A stretch of 64,000 nucleotides of DNA, taken from positions 4,092,001 through 4,156,000 of the forward strand of contig NZ_JACCFO010000001.1 in the NCBI RefSeq assembly GCF_013410565.1, read 5' to 3'. The position numbers and the translations under genes were made by a program. Shown here one piece after another: positions 23,416 through 32,218 of the stretch. The notes beneath the pieces are model-generated. The model was given only the letters and a program-made list of their open reading frames with translations, was not told the DNA's origin and made no database searches. This DNA comes from Streptomonospora nanhaiensis (GTDB taxonomy: Bacteria > Actinomycetota > Actinomycetes > Streptosporangiales > Streptosporangiaceae). Position 1 is the stretch's first letter; each line of letters opens with the position of its first letter.

Positions 23416-24330
23416 ATGCGGTATGCGTTGTACCTTCCGCCCCTTGGGGAACTCGCGGATCCCGGGGTGTTGGGCGAACTCGCGGAGAAGGCCGAGGCGG
23501 CCGGGTTCGACGGGGTGTTCCTGCGGGATCACGTCGTGCGCCCCTCGGCTGATGTCGCCGTGTGCGACCCCTGGATCGCGCTCTCGGCCATCGCCCTGTG
23601 CACGTCGCGGATCACCATCGGGACCTGGACGACGCCGCTGCCCCGGCGGCGGCCGCAGGAGGTGGCGCGGCAGGCGGTCGCCCTGGACCGGCTCAGCGGG
23701 GGGCGGTTCGTCCTCGGCGCCGGGCCGGGGGATGACGACGACGGGGCCGCGGGCGGCGGCGCGGGCGTCCCGCACCCGCGCGACGGCGGCGCCGACGCTC
23801 CCGGCGGTGCCGACACCTCCGGCAGCCCCGGTCGGCTCGGCGGCCCCGATGGCGGCGCCCGGTTGGGCGCATCCGGCGCATCCGACGTTCCGCACCCCCG
23901 GGGCGAGATGCTGGACGAGAGCCTCGACGTGATCTGCCGCCTGTGGTCGGGTGAGCGGACCACCCACGTCGGCCGCCACGTCCGTGTCGAGGACGTCCGG
24001 TCCTTCCCGCGCCCCGTGCAGCGCCCCCGCATCCCCATCTGGGTCGCCGCCCGCTCCGCCGCCCCCGCGCCGCTGCGGCGGGCCGCGCGGTTCGACGGCC
24101 TGTGCCCCGAGACCTCCCCCGACGAGCTGCGGCGGATGCTGGCCGAGATCGAACGCCGACGCGGCGGCCTCGGCGGCTTCGACGTCGCCGCCGGGGGTCC
24201 CCCCGACGCCGACCCCGCCCCCTACCGCGATGCGGGCGCCACCTGGTGGGTCGTGCGCTTCCCCGAGACCGCCCGAGCCGAGGACGTCAGCGCGGTCCTG
24301 AACCGGTTCGACGCCCGCCCGCCCTCCTGA
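23416..24330 (+). CDS. LLM-class flavin-dependent oxidoreductase with a low-complexity insertion
   Basis: About 304 residues. The luciferase-like fold begins MRYALYLPPLGELADP and continues AEAAGFDGVFLRDH, ALSAIALCTSRITIGTWTTP, RQAVALDRLSGGRFVLGAG. A stretch of about 50 residues rich in Gly, Asp and Pro (DDDDGAAGGGAG onward) interrupts the fold before GEMLDESLDVICRLWSGE. The end VVRFPETARAEDVSAVLNRF is normal. Such enzymes use reduced flavin to oxidise small organics; substrate unknown. ATG 23416 or GTG 23407 could start it. Confidence 0.82.
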   Translation: MRYALYLPPLGELADPGVLGELAEKAEAAGFDGVFLRDHVVRPSADVAVCDPWIALSAIALCTSRITIGTWTTPLPRRRPQEVARQAVALDRLSGGRFVLGAGPGDDDDGAAGGGAGVPHPRDGGADAPGGADTSGSPGRLGGPDGGARLGASGASDVPHPRGEMLDESLDVICRLWSGERTTHVGRHVRVEDVRSFPRPVQRPRIPIWVAARSAAPAPLRRAARFDGLCPETSPDELRRMLAEIERRRGGLGGFDVAAGGPPDADPAPYRDAGATWWVVRFPETARAEDVSAVLNRFDARPPS

Positions 24331-24444
24331 CCCGCGGTGCGGGGAAGGCACCGCGCCGTGGAGTCCCCGGCCCGTAGCCGCCCGCCGCCGGCCGCCCGCC
24401 CGTGCAGCCGTGCGGAAGTGCGGCGGTGCGGCCGGAGAACGCGC

Positions 24445-24478
24445 GGCCCGGCCGCCCCGGGTGCGGGGCGGCCGGGCC
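24445..24478. terminator. Bidirectional 15-bp hairpin terminator
   Basis: GGCCCGGCCGCCCCG and its exact complement around a GGTG loop lie between the convergent LLM and esterase genes. Confidence 0.75.
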
Positions 24479-24497
24479 GAGGTGCTCCGGAGCCCGG

Positions 24498-26069
24498 TCA
24501 GTCGGAGAGCCGGCTCCAGAAGCGGTACCCGTGGTCCTTGGCGAAGTCGGCGCGCCTCCAGTCGCCCGAGGACAGCGACTGCACGTACCAGCCCGACCGG
24601 CCCCGGTCGTCGCGCAGCCGCGGCCAGGCGGCCTCACCGCCGCCGTTGGGGTCGCCGCTGGCGGCGAAGCGGACCCACGCCCTGTTCATCCGGGCGCCCA
24701 GCGCGGCCTGCTCGGGCGTGAGGTCCTCGAACAGCGCCATGTCGAACATGTAGGGCAGCTCGGCCATGTGCTGGGCGGCGGCCGGGAAGCTCGGCTCGGG
24801 GAGGTCCCGGTACCACGGGGTGTCCTGCTCGGCGAACTCGTACATGCGGGTGCTGGTGTGGCGCGACAGCGCGCGGGCGGTGTCCAGGGTGGGCACGGCC
24901 CACACGGAGTCGGTGCGCACCCGGGCCAGCGTGGCGCCCGCCGAGTCGCCCAGCGGGTAGCGCCGCAGGACGGCGTCGGCGTCGTCGCCGTAGGAGTCGT
25001 CCCTCCGGATCGCGGCCTCGTAGTCCGCGTCGGCCATGGGCTCCCCGGTGGCGAGTTCCGCGCCGATGACCATGCCGTTCTCCTCGTCGTGGTTGACGCC
25101 GATCAGCACCGGCACGCGGTTGAACCGCCCCGTGCGCAGCGCCTCGTCCACCGGCAGCGGGAGCTCCGGGGTCCCGCTCACCGGGCGCGGCTCGCGGTCG
25201 GTGCCGTACTTCTCCAGCAGTTGGTCGATCGGGACCTCGCGCAGGCAGGCCGCGACGTCCTCGGCGTCGAGGCAGCCGAGGTCCTTGATGACCTGCTCGC
25301 TGTCGGCCTCGGCCTCCTCCCGGGTGCGTGAGGCGTTGCCGGGCGTCGAGCAGGGCGCGCTCTGGATGACCGCCTGCCGGTACAGGCCGTCGGACGCGGG
25401 TGAGGCCAGGTGGCCGCACACCGCGAAGCCGCCGCCGGACTCCCCCATGAGGGTCACGCGGCCGGGGTCGCCGCCGAACTCCGCGATGTTGTCGCGCACC
25501 CAGCGCAGCGCCTCGCGCTGGTCGTCCAGCGCCAGGGAACCGGACTCCTCCAAATCGGGGTGGGCCAGGAACGCGGTCGGGCCGAGCCGGTAGTTGACCG
25601 ACACCACGACGGCGCCCTCGGCGGCAAGGCGGTCGGGGCCGTAGAGGTCGCCGTAGCCGACCATCATGCTGCCGCCGTGGATCCAGAAGACGACCGGCAG
25701 GTCCTCGCCGCCGCCGACCGGGGTGGTGACGTTGAGGTTGAGGCAGTCCTCGGCGGTGCTGGGCTCACCGATGGGATAGCCGGGCAGTTGCGCGCAGGTG
25801 GTGCCGCGCTCGGTGGCGTCGCGCACCCCCGACCACCCCTCGGCGGGGCGCGGCTTGGCGAACCGCTCGGCCGTGGCGTAGGGGATGCCCTTGAACGAGC
25901 GGACCTCGGGGCCCACCGTGCCGCGCACCGCGCCCTGGTCGGTCTGCACGACGGCGGAGGCGGGGTCCTCGGCGGCGGCGGCCGCCTGGCCGGCGGACCC
26001 GACGACGGCGGCCGATGCGAGCGTGCCCAGCAGCGCGAGCCCCAGGCCCGCCGTCCAGATCTTCCTCAT
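24498..26069 (-). CDS. Secreted type-B carboxylesterase (para-nitrobenzyl esterase family)
   Basis: A 523-residue protein with a Sec signal peptide (MRKIWTAGLGLALLGTLASA, cleavage near AQAAAA). The catalytic domain shows TAEDCLNLNV, oxyanion-hole FWIHGGSM, the nucleophile elbow GESGGG (Ala of the usual GESAGG replaced by Gly), and a probable catalytic His region in SGDPN. The family hydrolyses carboxylic esters outside the cell. The divergent TetR gene 170 bp away and several palindromes between them suggest repression by that TetR. Confidence 0.9.
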   Translation of the reverse strand: MRKIWTAGLGLALLGTLASAAVVGSAGQAAAAAEDPASAVVQTDQGAVRGTVGPEVRSFKGIPYATAERFAKPRPAEGWSGVRDATERGTTCAQLPGYPIGEPSTAEDCLNLNVTTPVGGGEDLPVVFWIHGGSMMVGYGDLYGPDRLAAEGAVVVSVNYRLGPTAFLAHPDLEESGSLALDDQREALRWVRDNIAEFGGDPGRVTLMGESGGGFAVCGHLASPASDGLYRQAVIQSAPCSTPGNASRTREEAEADSEQVIKDLGCLDAEDVAACLREVPIDQLLEKYGTDREPRPVSGTPELPLPVDEALRTGRFNRVPVLIGVNHDEENGMVIGAELATGEPMADADYEAAIRRDDSYGDDADAVLRRYPLGDSAGATLARVRTDSVWAVPTLDTARALSRHTSTRMYEFAEQDTPWYRDLPEPSFPAAAQHMAELPYMFDMALFEDLTPEQAALGARMNRAWVRFAASGDPNGGGEAAWPRLRDDRGRSGWYVQSLSSGDWRRADFAKDHGYRFWSRLSD

Positions 26070-26137
26070 GCGCCTCTCCCTGCCTTGGGCCGGTCGGAGC
26101 CTGCCGACCGGGCGATGGGGAGGACCGTAACAGCCGT

Positions 26138-26196
26138 TTGCGCGATCGTGCAACTCGATCGAGCAATGCGATTGAGTAAGTCGGACGCGCAATGCG
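26138..26196. promoter_or_regulatory. Cluster of palindromes between the divergent esterase and TetR genes
   Basis: TTGCGCGATCGTGCAA (26138-26153) is a near-palindrome, CTCGATCGAG (26154-26163) a perfect one, and CTCGATCG...CGATTGAG an interrupted one. GCAATGCG occurs twice (26163 and 26189). This density in a divergent promoter fits TetR operators. Confidence 0.6.
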
Positions 26197-26239
26197 TTCG
26201 TCTCATCCGTCCGTGCAAGGCGCTGGTAGGGTGCCGCCC

Positions 26240-26818
26240 ATGGGAAATCGCGAGGAACTGCTCGCGGGCGCCAAGCGCTGCCTGCGGGAGAAGGGCTACG
26301 ACCGCACCAGCGTGCGCGACATCGCCGCCGCCGCCGGTGTGAGCACCGCCGCGATCGGCTATCACTACGGGTCGCGCGAGACACTGCTCAACAAGGCGCT
26401 GTTCGAGCTGCTGGACGAGTGGGGTGACAGCGTGGGCCGCGCGTTGGCGCCCGGCGCCGGCGACGACGCCGCCCAGGGGTTCGCGCGCATGTGGGCCGGG
26501 CTCGTCGAGCAGTTCAGGGAGCACCCGGACCTGTGGGTGGCCACGGTCGAACTGTTCCTCCAGAGCCGCCGCCAGCCCGACCTGCGAGCCCAGTTGGCGC
26601 GCGGGGTCTCCGGGGGGTGGCGCGGTATGGCCGCGATCCTGGAGAGCGTGCCGGAGGATGAGGTGTCGGACCGCTCCGCCCGCACGCTCGGCATGGTGCA
26701 GACCGCCCTGATGGCGGGTGTGATGATCCAGAGCCTCAGCGACCCCGACAACGCCCCCACCGCGGAGGAGGTCCTGGAGGGCCTGCGCGCCTTGGCCGCC
26801 ACGGCCCGCCCCGCCTGA
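26240..26818 (+). CDS. TetR family regulator, probably of the divergent esterase
   Basis: A 192-residue regulator. The HTH is LLAGAKRCLREKGYDRTSVR, DIAAAAGVSTAAIGYHYGSRETLL. The C-terminal part (WAGLVEQFREHPDLWVATVE, LRAQLARGVSGGW) is a typical TetR ligand domain. ATG 26240 immediately precedes the HTH. Control of the esterase gene is inferred from divergence and the palindromes. Confidence 0.88.
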   Translation: MGNREELLAGAKRCLREKGYDRTSVRDIAAAAGVSTAAIGYHYGSRETLLNKALFELLDEWGDSVGRALAPGAGDDAAQGFARMWAGLVEQFREHPDLWVATVELFLQSRRQPDLRAQLARGVSGGWRGMAAILESVPEDEVSDRSARTLGMVQTALMAGVMIQSLSDPDNAPTAEEVLEGLRALAATARPA

Positions 26819-27486
26819 CCGGCGGCCGGGAGAGTGCGGTGGCCGGGAGGGCGTGAGCGGGGAGCGGAAACCGTTTGCTCGTCCTGGTTGTCTCACGTGG
26901 TGAGACGAAATTGTCGTTGGTTCCAGCGACCTCGCATCCACGGTCGCCCATGCGGCTGAAAACCGTGGATCGTCGCCCTTGAAAACGGACATTGGGTCCA
27001 GAGTGCCTCCGTGGCGGCAATTGTGTCTCACATGGTGGACTGCAAGCGGCCTCTGCTGCCTTCGGGGGCGTCTTGGGGCCGCGCATAACAGGGCATACGT
27101 GAGAAACCCGCTCTCGCCGTGCCGACGATCTGCGGATTCTCGTCGCCGGGCAGGGTGAGCGCCGTGTACCAGCCTTCGCGAGAGGCGACCGCCTCGGGCT
27201 GCGGGCGCGGATCGCGGACCGCGTGCGGCGGGTCGCGGGGAAGCAGGGGATCATAGACGGGCCGGGGACCGGGCAGCGCGGTGTCGGCCGAGGTCAGCTC
27301 CGTGCGCGGCGGCGGTCGACGTGGCGGCGGTTCCGGGTCCGCGTGGTGCCGCCGCGCCCGGTGGCCGGCGTGGTACCGAGAGGGGCGCGCAGCGCCTCCG
27401 CCCGGCGCGACGGCCGATGGCGCGGCCAGGCCCCGCCGCGCGGCCGAACTCCGGGGATCGGCGGAAACGGGTGAGGAGGACCCAGC
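26819..27486. other. Long region without a confident gene; contains a TCTCAC palindrome
   Basis: 26890-26906 is GTCTCAC-GTG-GTGAGAC, and TGTCTCACATGGTG recurs at about 27025. 26880-27060 is noticeably AT-richer. On the minus strand, 27040-27310 gives a partly protein-like frame (RPVYDPLLPRDPPHAVRD and GWYTALTLPGDENPQIVG), but it extends into featureless high-GC sequence upstream. I cannot define a start, so I do not call it as a gene. Confidence 0.4.
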
Positions 27487-27777
27487 GTGATCGGACGGTG
27501 GACGATAGCGGTGGCCGTGGCCTGCGCCCTGGTCATGGGCTACTTCTGGTTCACGGCTTACCGCGCCGACGGCTGGAGCCTGGAGGCGATCGTGTTCGCC
27601 CTGCTGGCCGTGGCCATGCTCGACGGCGCATGGGTGTTCCACCGCCTGTCCCGCAACCGCCGCCGCGCGGCGGCGGACGGCGGCGCCCAGCCGAAGGGCG
27701 GGCCGGACGGGGACGCGGAGAACGGGCCGAAGGGAGACGCGCCCGAGGGCCCCGGGCCCGATGGCGGCGCCCGCTAG
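27487..27777 (+). CDS. Small membrane protein
   Basis: A 96-residue protein with two membrane spans (WTIAVAVACALVMGYFWF and LEAIVFALLAVAMLDGAWVF) and a charged, Gly/Pro/Asp-rich cytoplasmic tail. It starts with GTG, and GAGGAGG lies 8 bases upstream. No family recognised. It stands alone. Confidence 0.65.
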   Translation: MIGRWTIAVAVACALVMGYFWFTAYRADGWSLEAIVFALLAVAMLDGAWVFHRLSRNRRRAAADGGAQPKGGPDGDAENGPKGDAPEGPGPDGGAR

Positions 27778-28201
27778 AACGGTGCGCCGGTCATCCGGTC
27801 GTGCCGAGTGCGGCGTTGAGCGCGCGGGCGCGCTGACATACCCGGTCGGGGGTCCTTCGGTGGTGCGGGTGCTGGTGCGGGCGCGGTGGCGCTTCGGGCC
27901 GAGCGCGCTTGCCGGTGCCCAGGCCATCGCCTCGGCGCGTCGGCTCAGTCGGCAGGGAAGGTCCGGTCGGCGGGTCGTCCGGCGCGGGCCGGGCGGATGA
28001 GCGCGCGCCCCAGTACGGCGGGCCGCCTCACTGGTCGGGGCTCTGGTGAAGCCCATGCCGCCCGGGAAGGGGCTCGGCCCCGCGCTGGGGCGGTGCGCGC
28101 GGCGGCTCGCGCTCGCCGGTTTTCTCAGCGCGGACGGGTCCGCGCGGCAGTCGTCGGCGGGGACGGCGACAGGACTGGGGCCGGACGGTCGGGCGACGCG
28201 T
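27778..28201. other. Intergenic region without a recognised gene
   Basis: About 420 bp of GC-rich sequence between a plus-strand and a minus-strand gene. I see no protein-like frame, tRNA or strong hairpin. Confidence 0.45.
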
Positions 28202-28711
28202 TCACCGCGGAAGGGGCTCGCGCCCCGCCTGCCGCGCGAGGTCGCGCGCCAGGTGGGACCGGTGCAGGCGCCGGGTGCGCCACAGGCGCGCCAGGTCGGC
28301 GCGGTTCTGGTGGGAGAGCTGCACGTGGAAGTAGTTGACGTGCTCCAGCAGCGCGAACACCGCCAGCCCCGCCCCCGGCCAGGTGTGCGTCCACGGCACC
28401 CCGCCCGTCAGCTGCCAGGCGACCACTACGCCTCCGGCCGCCAGCAGCACCGGGTTGGCCGCCCGCAGAAGGCGGAACAGCGGCAGGCCGGCGGGGTGCG
28501 AAGCCCGCGAGCGCACCTGCGCCGCCTTGGCCCACCAGTAGGCGGAGCCCTCAAGCAGCAGAACCGAGAACAGGGCGAACCCGGCCGCGTTCGCGGGCGT
28601 GGGGGGCAGTCCGAGGACCCCGAACAGCACCACGGCGAACAGCGGGATGTTGACCAGTTCCAGCACGGCCAGGGTGCGCAGACGCGAAAGCACTGGTCGA
28701 TTGTCGCCCAC
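28202..28711 (-). CDS. Membrane protein of unknown function
   Basis: About 169 residues with four hydrophobic segments: LAVLELVNIPLFAVVLFGVL, AAGFALFSVLLLEGSAYWW, LLAAGGVVVAWQLTGGV and AGLAVFALLEHVNYFHVQLS. A basic C-terminal end (LWRTRRLHRSHLARDLARQA) follows. The HVNYFHVQL motif looks conserved, but I cannot name the family. The start is uncertain: GTG 28711 (VGDNRPVLSRLRT) is used. Confidence 0.6.
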   Translation of the reverse strand: MGDNRPVLSRLRTLAVLELVNIPLFAVVLFGVLGLPPTPANAAGFALFSVLLLEGSAYWWAKAAQVRSRASHPAGLPLFRLLRAANPVLLAAGGVVVAWQLTGGVPWTHTWPGAGLAVFALLEHVNYFHVQLSHQNRADLARLWRTRRLHRSHLARDLARQAGREPLPR

Positions 28712-29261
28712 CGGGCGGTGCCCGACCCAGGAGGTGCCCGTCCCGGAGCGCGGTCCGCCGACCGACACGGCGCGGCGGGGACGTATGGCCGCTCCGGCCG
28801 CCCCCGCTGCCGTCCGTGCCAGATCCCCGGGGCGATCGAGTAGCGGGTGGGAGCATGCGGCGCGCGCAGCCCTGGATCGGTCCGGTGCGGTCGGCTGCCG
28901 GGTGCGGCGTCGCGGTTTCCGCGACCTGCCGCCTGCCGTGTTCTTGCGCTGTATGGCCTGCCCGCTTGGTGCTCTTGGCCGGGGCACCGGCGAACACGTG
29001 CGCCGCTACGAACGCGCTTGGCCCGGCCGATCGGTCCGCGTCGGCGTCGGGGAACCTCGGCCGCCTGTCCGACGGCGGTGGCCAGGCCACAATGTCCTCG
29101 GCCGCGTGTCGGCTGCGCCGACCAGGACGGCTGAGCGGCACCGGATGCGCGGGGCCTACACCGGCCTGGAGGGCCGCTCGCGGTCGCGTCGTTGCGGCGC
29201 GCCGACGTGCCGGGACGCGGACTGGGGCAGGGCGGACGGCCGTGCGGTGTGCCGTCGGCGC
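28712..29261. other. Intergenic region without a recognised gene
   Basis: About 550 bp between two minus-strand genes. Both strands are open in several frames because of GC content, but none reads as a folded protein. No tRNA or repeats seen. Confidence 0.4.
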
Positions 29262-29867
29262 CTAGCGTTCGCCGCGCAGGCGTTCGATCTGGCGGCGGTC
29301 GCGCTTGGTCGGGCGGCCCGTGCCCCGGTCGCGGCGGAGCACCGGTCCGCGTGCCTGGGGCGGCGGCTCGGGGCTGCGGTCGGTGTAGCAGCGCACCGCG
29401 ACGGGAGCGCCGACGCGCTTGTCGATGATGTGGGTGACGTCCACGATCCGGGTGACCCCGTTCAGCCGCACCTGCACCTCGTCGCCCACGCGCACGGTCG
29501 TGGCGGGCTTGGCGGCGCGGTCGTTGACGCGCACGTGGCCGCCCCGGCACGCCCGGGCGGCGTCGGCCCGGGTCTTGGCCAGGCGCACCGCCCAGATCCA
29601 GCGGTCCACCCGGCCGCTCGGCTGCCCCGGAGGCAGGGGCGGCGCCGGACGCCCGGCCTCGCGGCCTCCCGCGCCCTCGGTGTCCCCGGCTCCCTCGGCG
29701 GGTTCCGCGCCCGCACCCGCACCCGGCTCGCCGGGCGCGGCCTGCCGGGCGGCGGGACCGCCCTCGGCGCCCCCGGCCTCCCGCGCCCGCGACTGCTCGG
29801 CGCTGCCCCTCGCGGACCCCGGTCCGCCGCCCGTGGCCGCCGGGACCGTGTGCTCCGGGTCGTTCAC
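29262..29867 (-). CDS. S4-domain RNA-binding protein (Hsp15/RqcP-like) with disordered N-terminus
   Basis: A 201-residue protein. The first 85 residues are a Gly/Ala/Glu/Pro-rich disordered extension. The S4 domain follows: RVDRWIWAVRLAKTRADAAR, GGHVRVNDRAAKPATTVRVG, DEVQVRLNG. The C-terminus is strongly basic (TKRDRRQIERLRGER). Proteins of this type bind 23S rRNA or peptidyl-tRNA on split 50S subunits. GTG start with GGAGGGG 9 bases upstream; the start overlaps the stop of the LysR gene by 4 bp (GTGA), so the two are co-translated. Confidence 0.82.
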   Translation of the reverse strand: MNDPEHTVPAATGGGPGSARGSAEQSRAREAGGAEGGPAARQAAPGEPGAGAGAEPAEGAGDTEGAGGREAGRPAPPLPPGQPSGRVDRWIWAVRLAKTRADAARACRGGHVRVNDRAAKPATTVRVGDEVQVRLNGVTRIVDVTHIIDKRVGAPVAVRCYTDRSPEPPPQARGPVLRRDRGTGRPTKRDRRQIERLRGER

Positions 29868-30859
29868 GTGCGCATCCCCTCCAGGCTCGGGACCGAACCC
29901 GCCGGCACCGCCGACGGCTCCTCCTCACCGCACTGTAGTGCGCCGCCGTCCGCCCGCGCCTCCGCCGGTCCCAGCGTCTCGGCGACCACCGACCGGAACG
30001 CCCGGACGACCGCCGTCTCGGCCGCCGTGGGCCACACCAGGGCCAGCGCCGAGGCCGTCATCCCGGTGACCGGCACGTACACCACGTCGTCGCGCCGGTG
30101 GTAGTCCGCCGTGGGCCGGCAGACCAGCATGCCCCCGGCGCCCGCCGCCACCAGGGTCAGGCCCTCCTGGAGGGTCTTCACCGGCTCGGTGTGCGCGATC
30201 GGCCGCCCCTGCGGCGTGCGGTCGGGCGCGTGGTCGCCGCGCCAGTACGCCGGGGCGGGCTCGTCGAACGGCACCAGCGCCACCCGCGCAAGATCCTCGA
30301 CGTCCACCCCGGCCCGCCGCGCGAACGGGTGGCCGACGCCGACCGCCAGCATCCGCTGCCGCTGCGAGAACGTGGCGCCAACGGTAAGGCCGTCCTCGGC
30401 CACCGGCATCAGCACGGTCGCCGCCTCCACCTCGCCCCGGTACAGGGCACCGAAGGGGTCCGACAGCGGCAGTTCGACCACGGAGACGCGGCACTCCGGG
30501 TAGCGCTCGTGGAACCGCGCGATGGCGGCGGTCATGTGCCGGTAGACCGTGCCCTGGAAGCCGACGCGCAGCACGCCCGCGACCTCGCGCGCGGCGGAGC
30601 GGGTGCGCTCGACCGCCGACCGCACCGCCGCGTAGGCGGGCGCGAGGTCGGCGTAGAGGTCGGCGCCGAGGGGGGTGAGGCGGACGCGGCGGCTGGTGCG
30701 CTCGACCAGGCGCGCGCCGACGCGCCGCTCCAGGGCGCGCAGGAGTTGGCTGACGCGGCTCTGGGAGACCAGCAGCCGCTCGGCCGCGCGGCCGAAGTGC
30801 AACTCCTCGGCCAGGACCAGGAAGCACTCCAGTTCCCGGCTCTCCACGTTCTGCGCCAT
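29864..30859 (-). CDS. LysR family regulator, probably of the divergent MFS pump
   Basis: A 331-residue regulator. The winged HTH is ELECFLVLAEELHFGRAAER, LLVSQSRVSQLLRALERRVG. The effector domain starts GVLRVGFQGTVYRHMTAAIA. The C-terminus is extended by about 25 residues. ATG 30859 begins MAQNVESREL. The MFS gene starts divergently 102 bp away, the classical LysR-target arrangement. Its stop overlaps the S4 gene start, an unexpected operon partner. Confidence 0.88.
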   Translation of the reverse strand: MAQNVESRELECFLVLAEELHFGRAAERLLVSQSRVSQLLRALERRVGARLVERTSRRVRLTPLGADLYADLAPAYAAVRSAVERTRSAAREVAGVLRVGFQGTVYRHMTAAIARFHERYPECRVSVVELPLSDPFGALYRGEVEAATVLMPVAEDGLTVGATFSQRQRMLAVGVGHPFARRAGVDVEDLARVALVPFDEPAPAYWRGDHAPDRTPQGRPIAHTEPVKTLQEGLTLVAAGAGGMLVCRPTADYHRRDDVVYVPVTGMTASALALVWPTAAETAVVRAFRSVVAETLGPAEARADGGALQCGEEEPSAVPAGSVPSLEGMRT

Positions 30860-30961
30860 GGCCGCCTCCGCACCCGCCGAGCTGGATCGATGAGCCCAGC
30901 TTATGGAACGTCGAGGACTTCGCCGTTGTTCGGGGGAGGCCGCACCGGTTCGCTGGTGGGC

Positions 30962-32218
30962 ATGTCGAACTCGATTCCCACCACGTCCCCGGACCCGGCG
31001 TCCCCCGATCCGGCGCCCGGTTCTACGTCCTCGGGGCGGGCCGCGCGGCGCGCGCCCGAGCGGGTTCCCGTGCGGGGATGGCTCGCGGCGGCGGCGGTCG
31101 CCCTGGGCACCTTCACCGTCGTCACGGCCGAGATGATGCCCGTCGGCCTGCTCACCCCGATGGGCGATGCCCTCGGGGTGTCCCCGGGCACGGCCGGGCT
31201 CACGCTGACCATCACCGGATTCGTCGCGGCGGTCGCCGCGCCGCCGGCCACCCCCATCGCCGGGCGGATGGATCGGCGCACGGTGCTGGTGCTGACGGCC
31301 GTGCTGCTGGCCGTGGCCAACCTCATCGCGGCGGCGGCGCCGAACTTCGCGGTGATGGTGGCCGCGCGCGTGCTGGTCGGGATCGGCATGGGGTTCCTGT
31401 GGACGTTCGCCGTGGGGGTCGCGCCGCGCCTGGTGCCCGAGCACGCCGCCGCGAAGGCGACGTCGATCGTGTTCAGCGGGGTCGCGGTCGCGTCGGTTCT
31501 GGGGGTGCCGCTGGGGACGTTCCTCAGCGGACTCGCGGGCTGGCGGGCGGCCTTCGCCGCCGTCGCGGGGCTGGGTCTGGTGGCGGCGGTGGTGATGGCG
31601 CTGCTGCTGCCCCGGCTCCCGGCCGAGGGGCCGGTGCGGGTGGGCGGGGTGGTGGGCACCCTGCGGATCCCGGCGGTGCGGGCGGGGCTGGCGCTGACGG
31701 CGCTGCTGGTCGGCGGGCACTTCGTCGCCTACACCTACGTCCGGCCGGTCCTGGAGGACACCCTGGGCGCGGGCGCGGCCCTGATCGGCACGCTGCTGCT
31801 GGTGTACGGGGTGGCGGGCGTGGTCGGCAACTTCACGGCGGGCGCGCTGGCCGGACCGAACCCGCGCCGGGCGCTGGCGGTCATCGGAGTGGGGTTGGCG
31901 GCGGTGATGCCGCTGGTGCCGTTCCTCGGTGCGACGGGCGTCGGCGCGGCGGCGGTGATGGTGGTGTGGGGCCTGGCGTACGGCGGGGTGTCGGTCAGCA
32001 CGACGGCCTGGATCGCGGCAGCGGCCGGAAAGGACCGGGAGGCGGCGTCGGGGCTGTTCGTGGGCGTCTTCAACGCCGCCATCGGGGGAGGGGCTTTGGT
32101 CGGCGGGGCCGTGGTGAACACGGTCAGCCTGCCGGGAGCCATGTACCTCGGGGGAGGACTGGCCCTGGCGGCACTGGGGGTAGCGGTGATGGCGCGGAGA
32201 CCGGAAGGGAAGGGTTAG
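30962..32218 (+). CDS. MFS drug efflux transporter (DHA1, AraJ-like)
   Basis: A 418-residue transporter with 12 predicted spans. TM1 carries LGTFTVVTAEMMPVGLLTPM, loop 2-3 GRMDRRTVLVL, TM4-5 GIGMGFLWTFAVGVAPRLVP, and motif C-like GVAVASVLGVPLGTFL. The N-terminal 35 residues are disordered. The gene's TAG is immediately followed by the first repeat of the CRISPR array, so its transcript may read antisense through the array. Export of a small molecule controlled by the LysR protein is inferred. Confidence 0.88.
   Translation: MSNSIPTTSPDPASPDPAPGSTSSGRAARRAPERVPVRGWLAAAAVALGTFTVVTAEMMPVGLLTPMGDALGVSPGTAGLTLTITGFVAAVAAPPATPIAGRMDRRTVLVLTAVLLAVANLIAAAAPNFAVMVAARVLVGIGMGFLWTFAVGVAPRLVPEHAAAKATSIVFSGVAVASVLGVPLGTFLSGLAGWRAAFAAVAGLGLVAAVVMALLLPRLPAEGPVRVGGVVGTLRIPAVRAGLALTALLVGGHFVAYTYVRPVLEDTLGAGAALIGTLLLVYGVAGVVGNFTAGALAGPNPRRALAVIGVGLAAVMPLVPFLGATGVGAAAVMVVWGLAYGGVSVSTTAWIAAAAGKDREAASGLFVGVFNAAIGGGALVGGAVVNTVSLPGAMYLGGGLALAALGVAVMARRPEGKG

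Noticed and set aside
27028-28056. A 342-codon minus-strand frame with a partly protein-like C-terminal end
   Set aside because: Only the last third resembles protein. No start or ribosome site can be placed and it overlaps a better plus-strand gene; kept as a note in the intergenic entry.
28816-29265. Plus-strand open frame in the gap between the membrane protein and the S4 gene
   Set aside because: No hydrophobic or helical pattern, many Cys/Arg/Ala codons in shadow-like proportions, no ribosome binding site.
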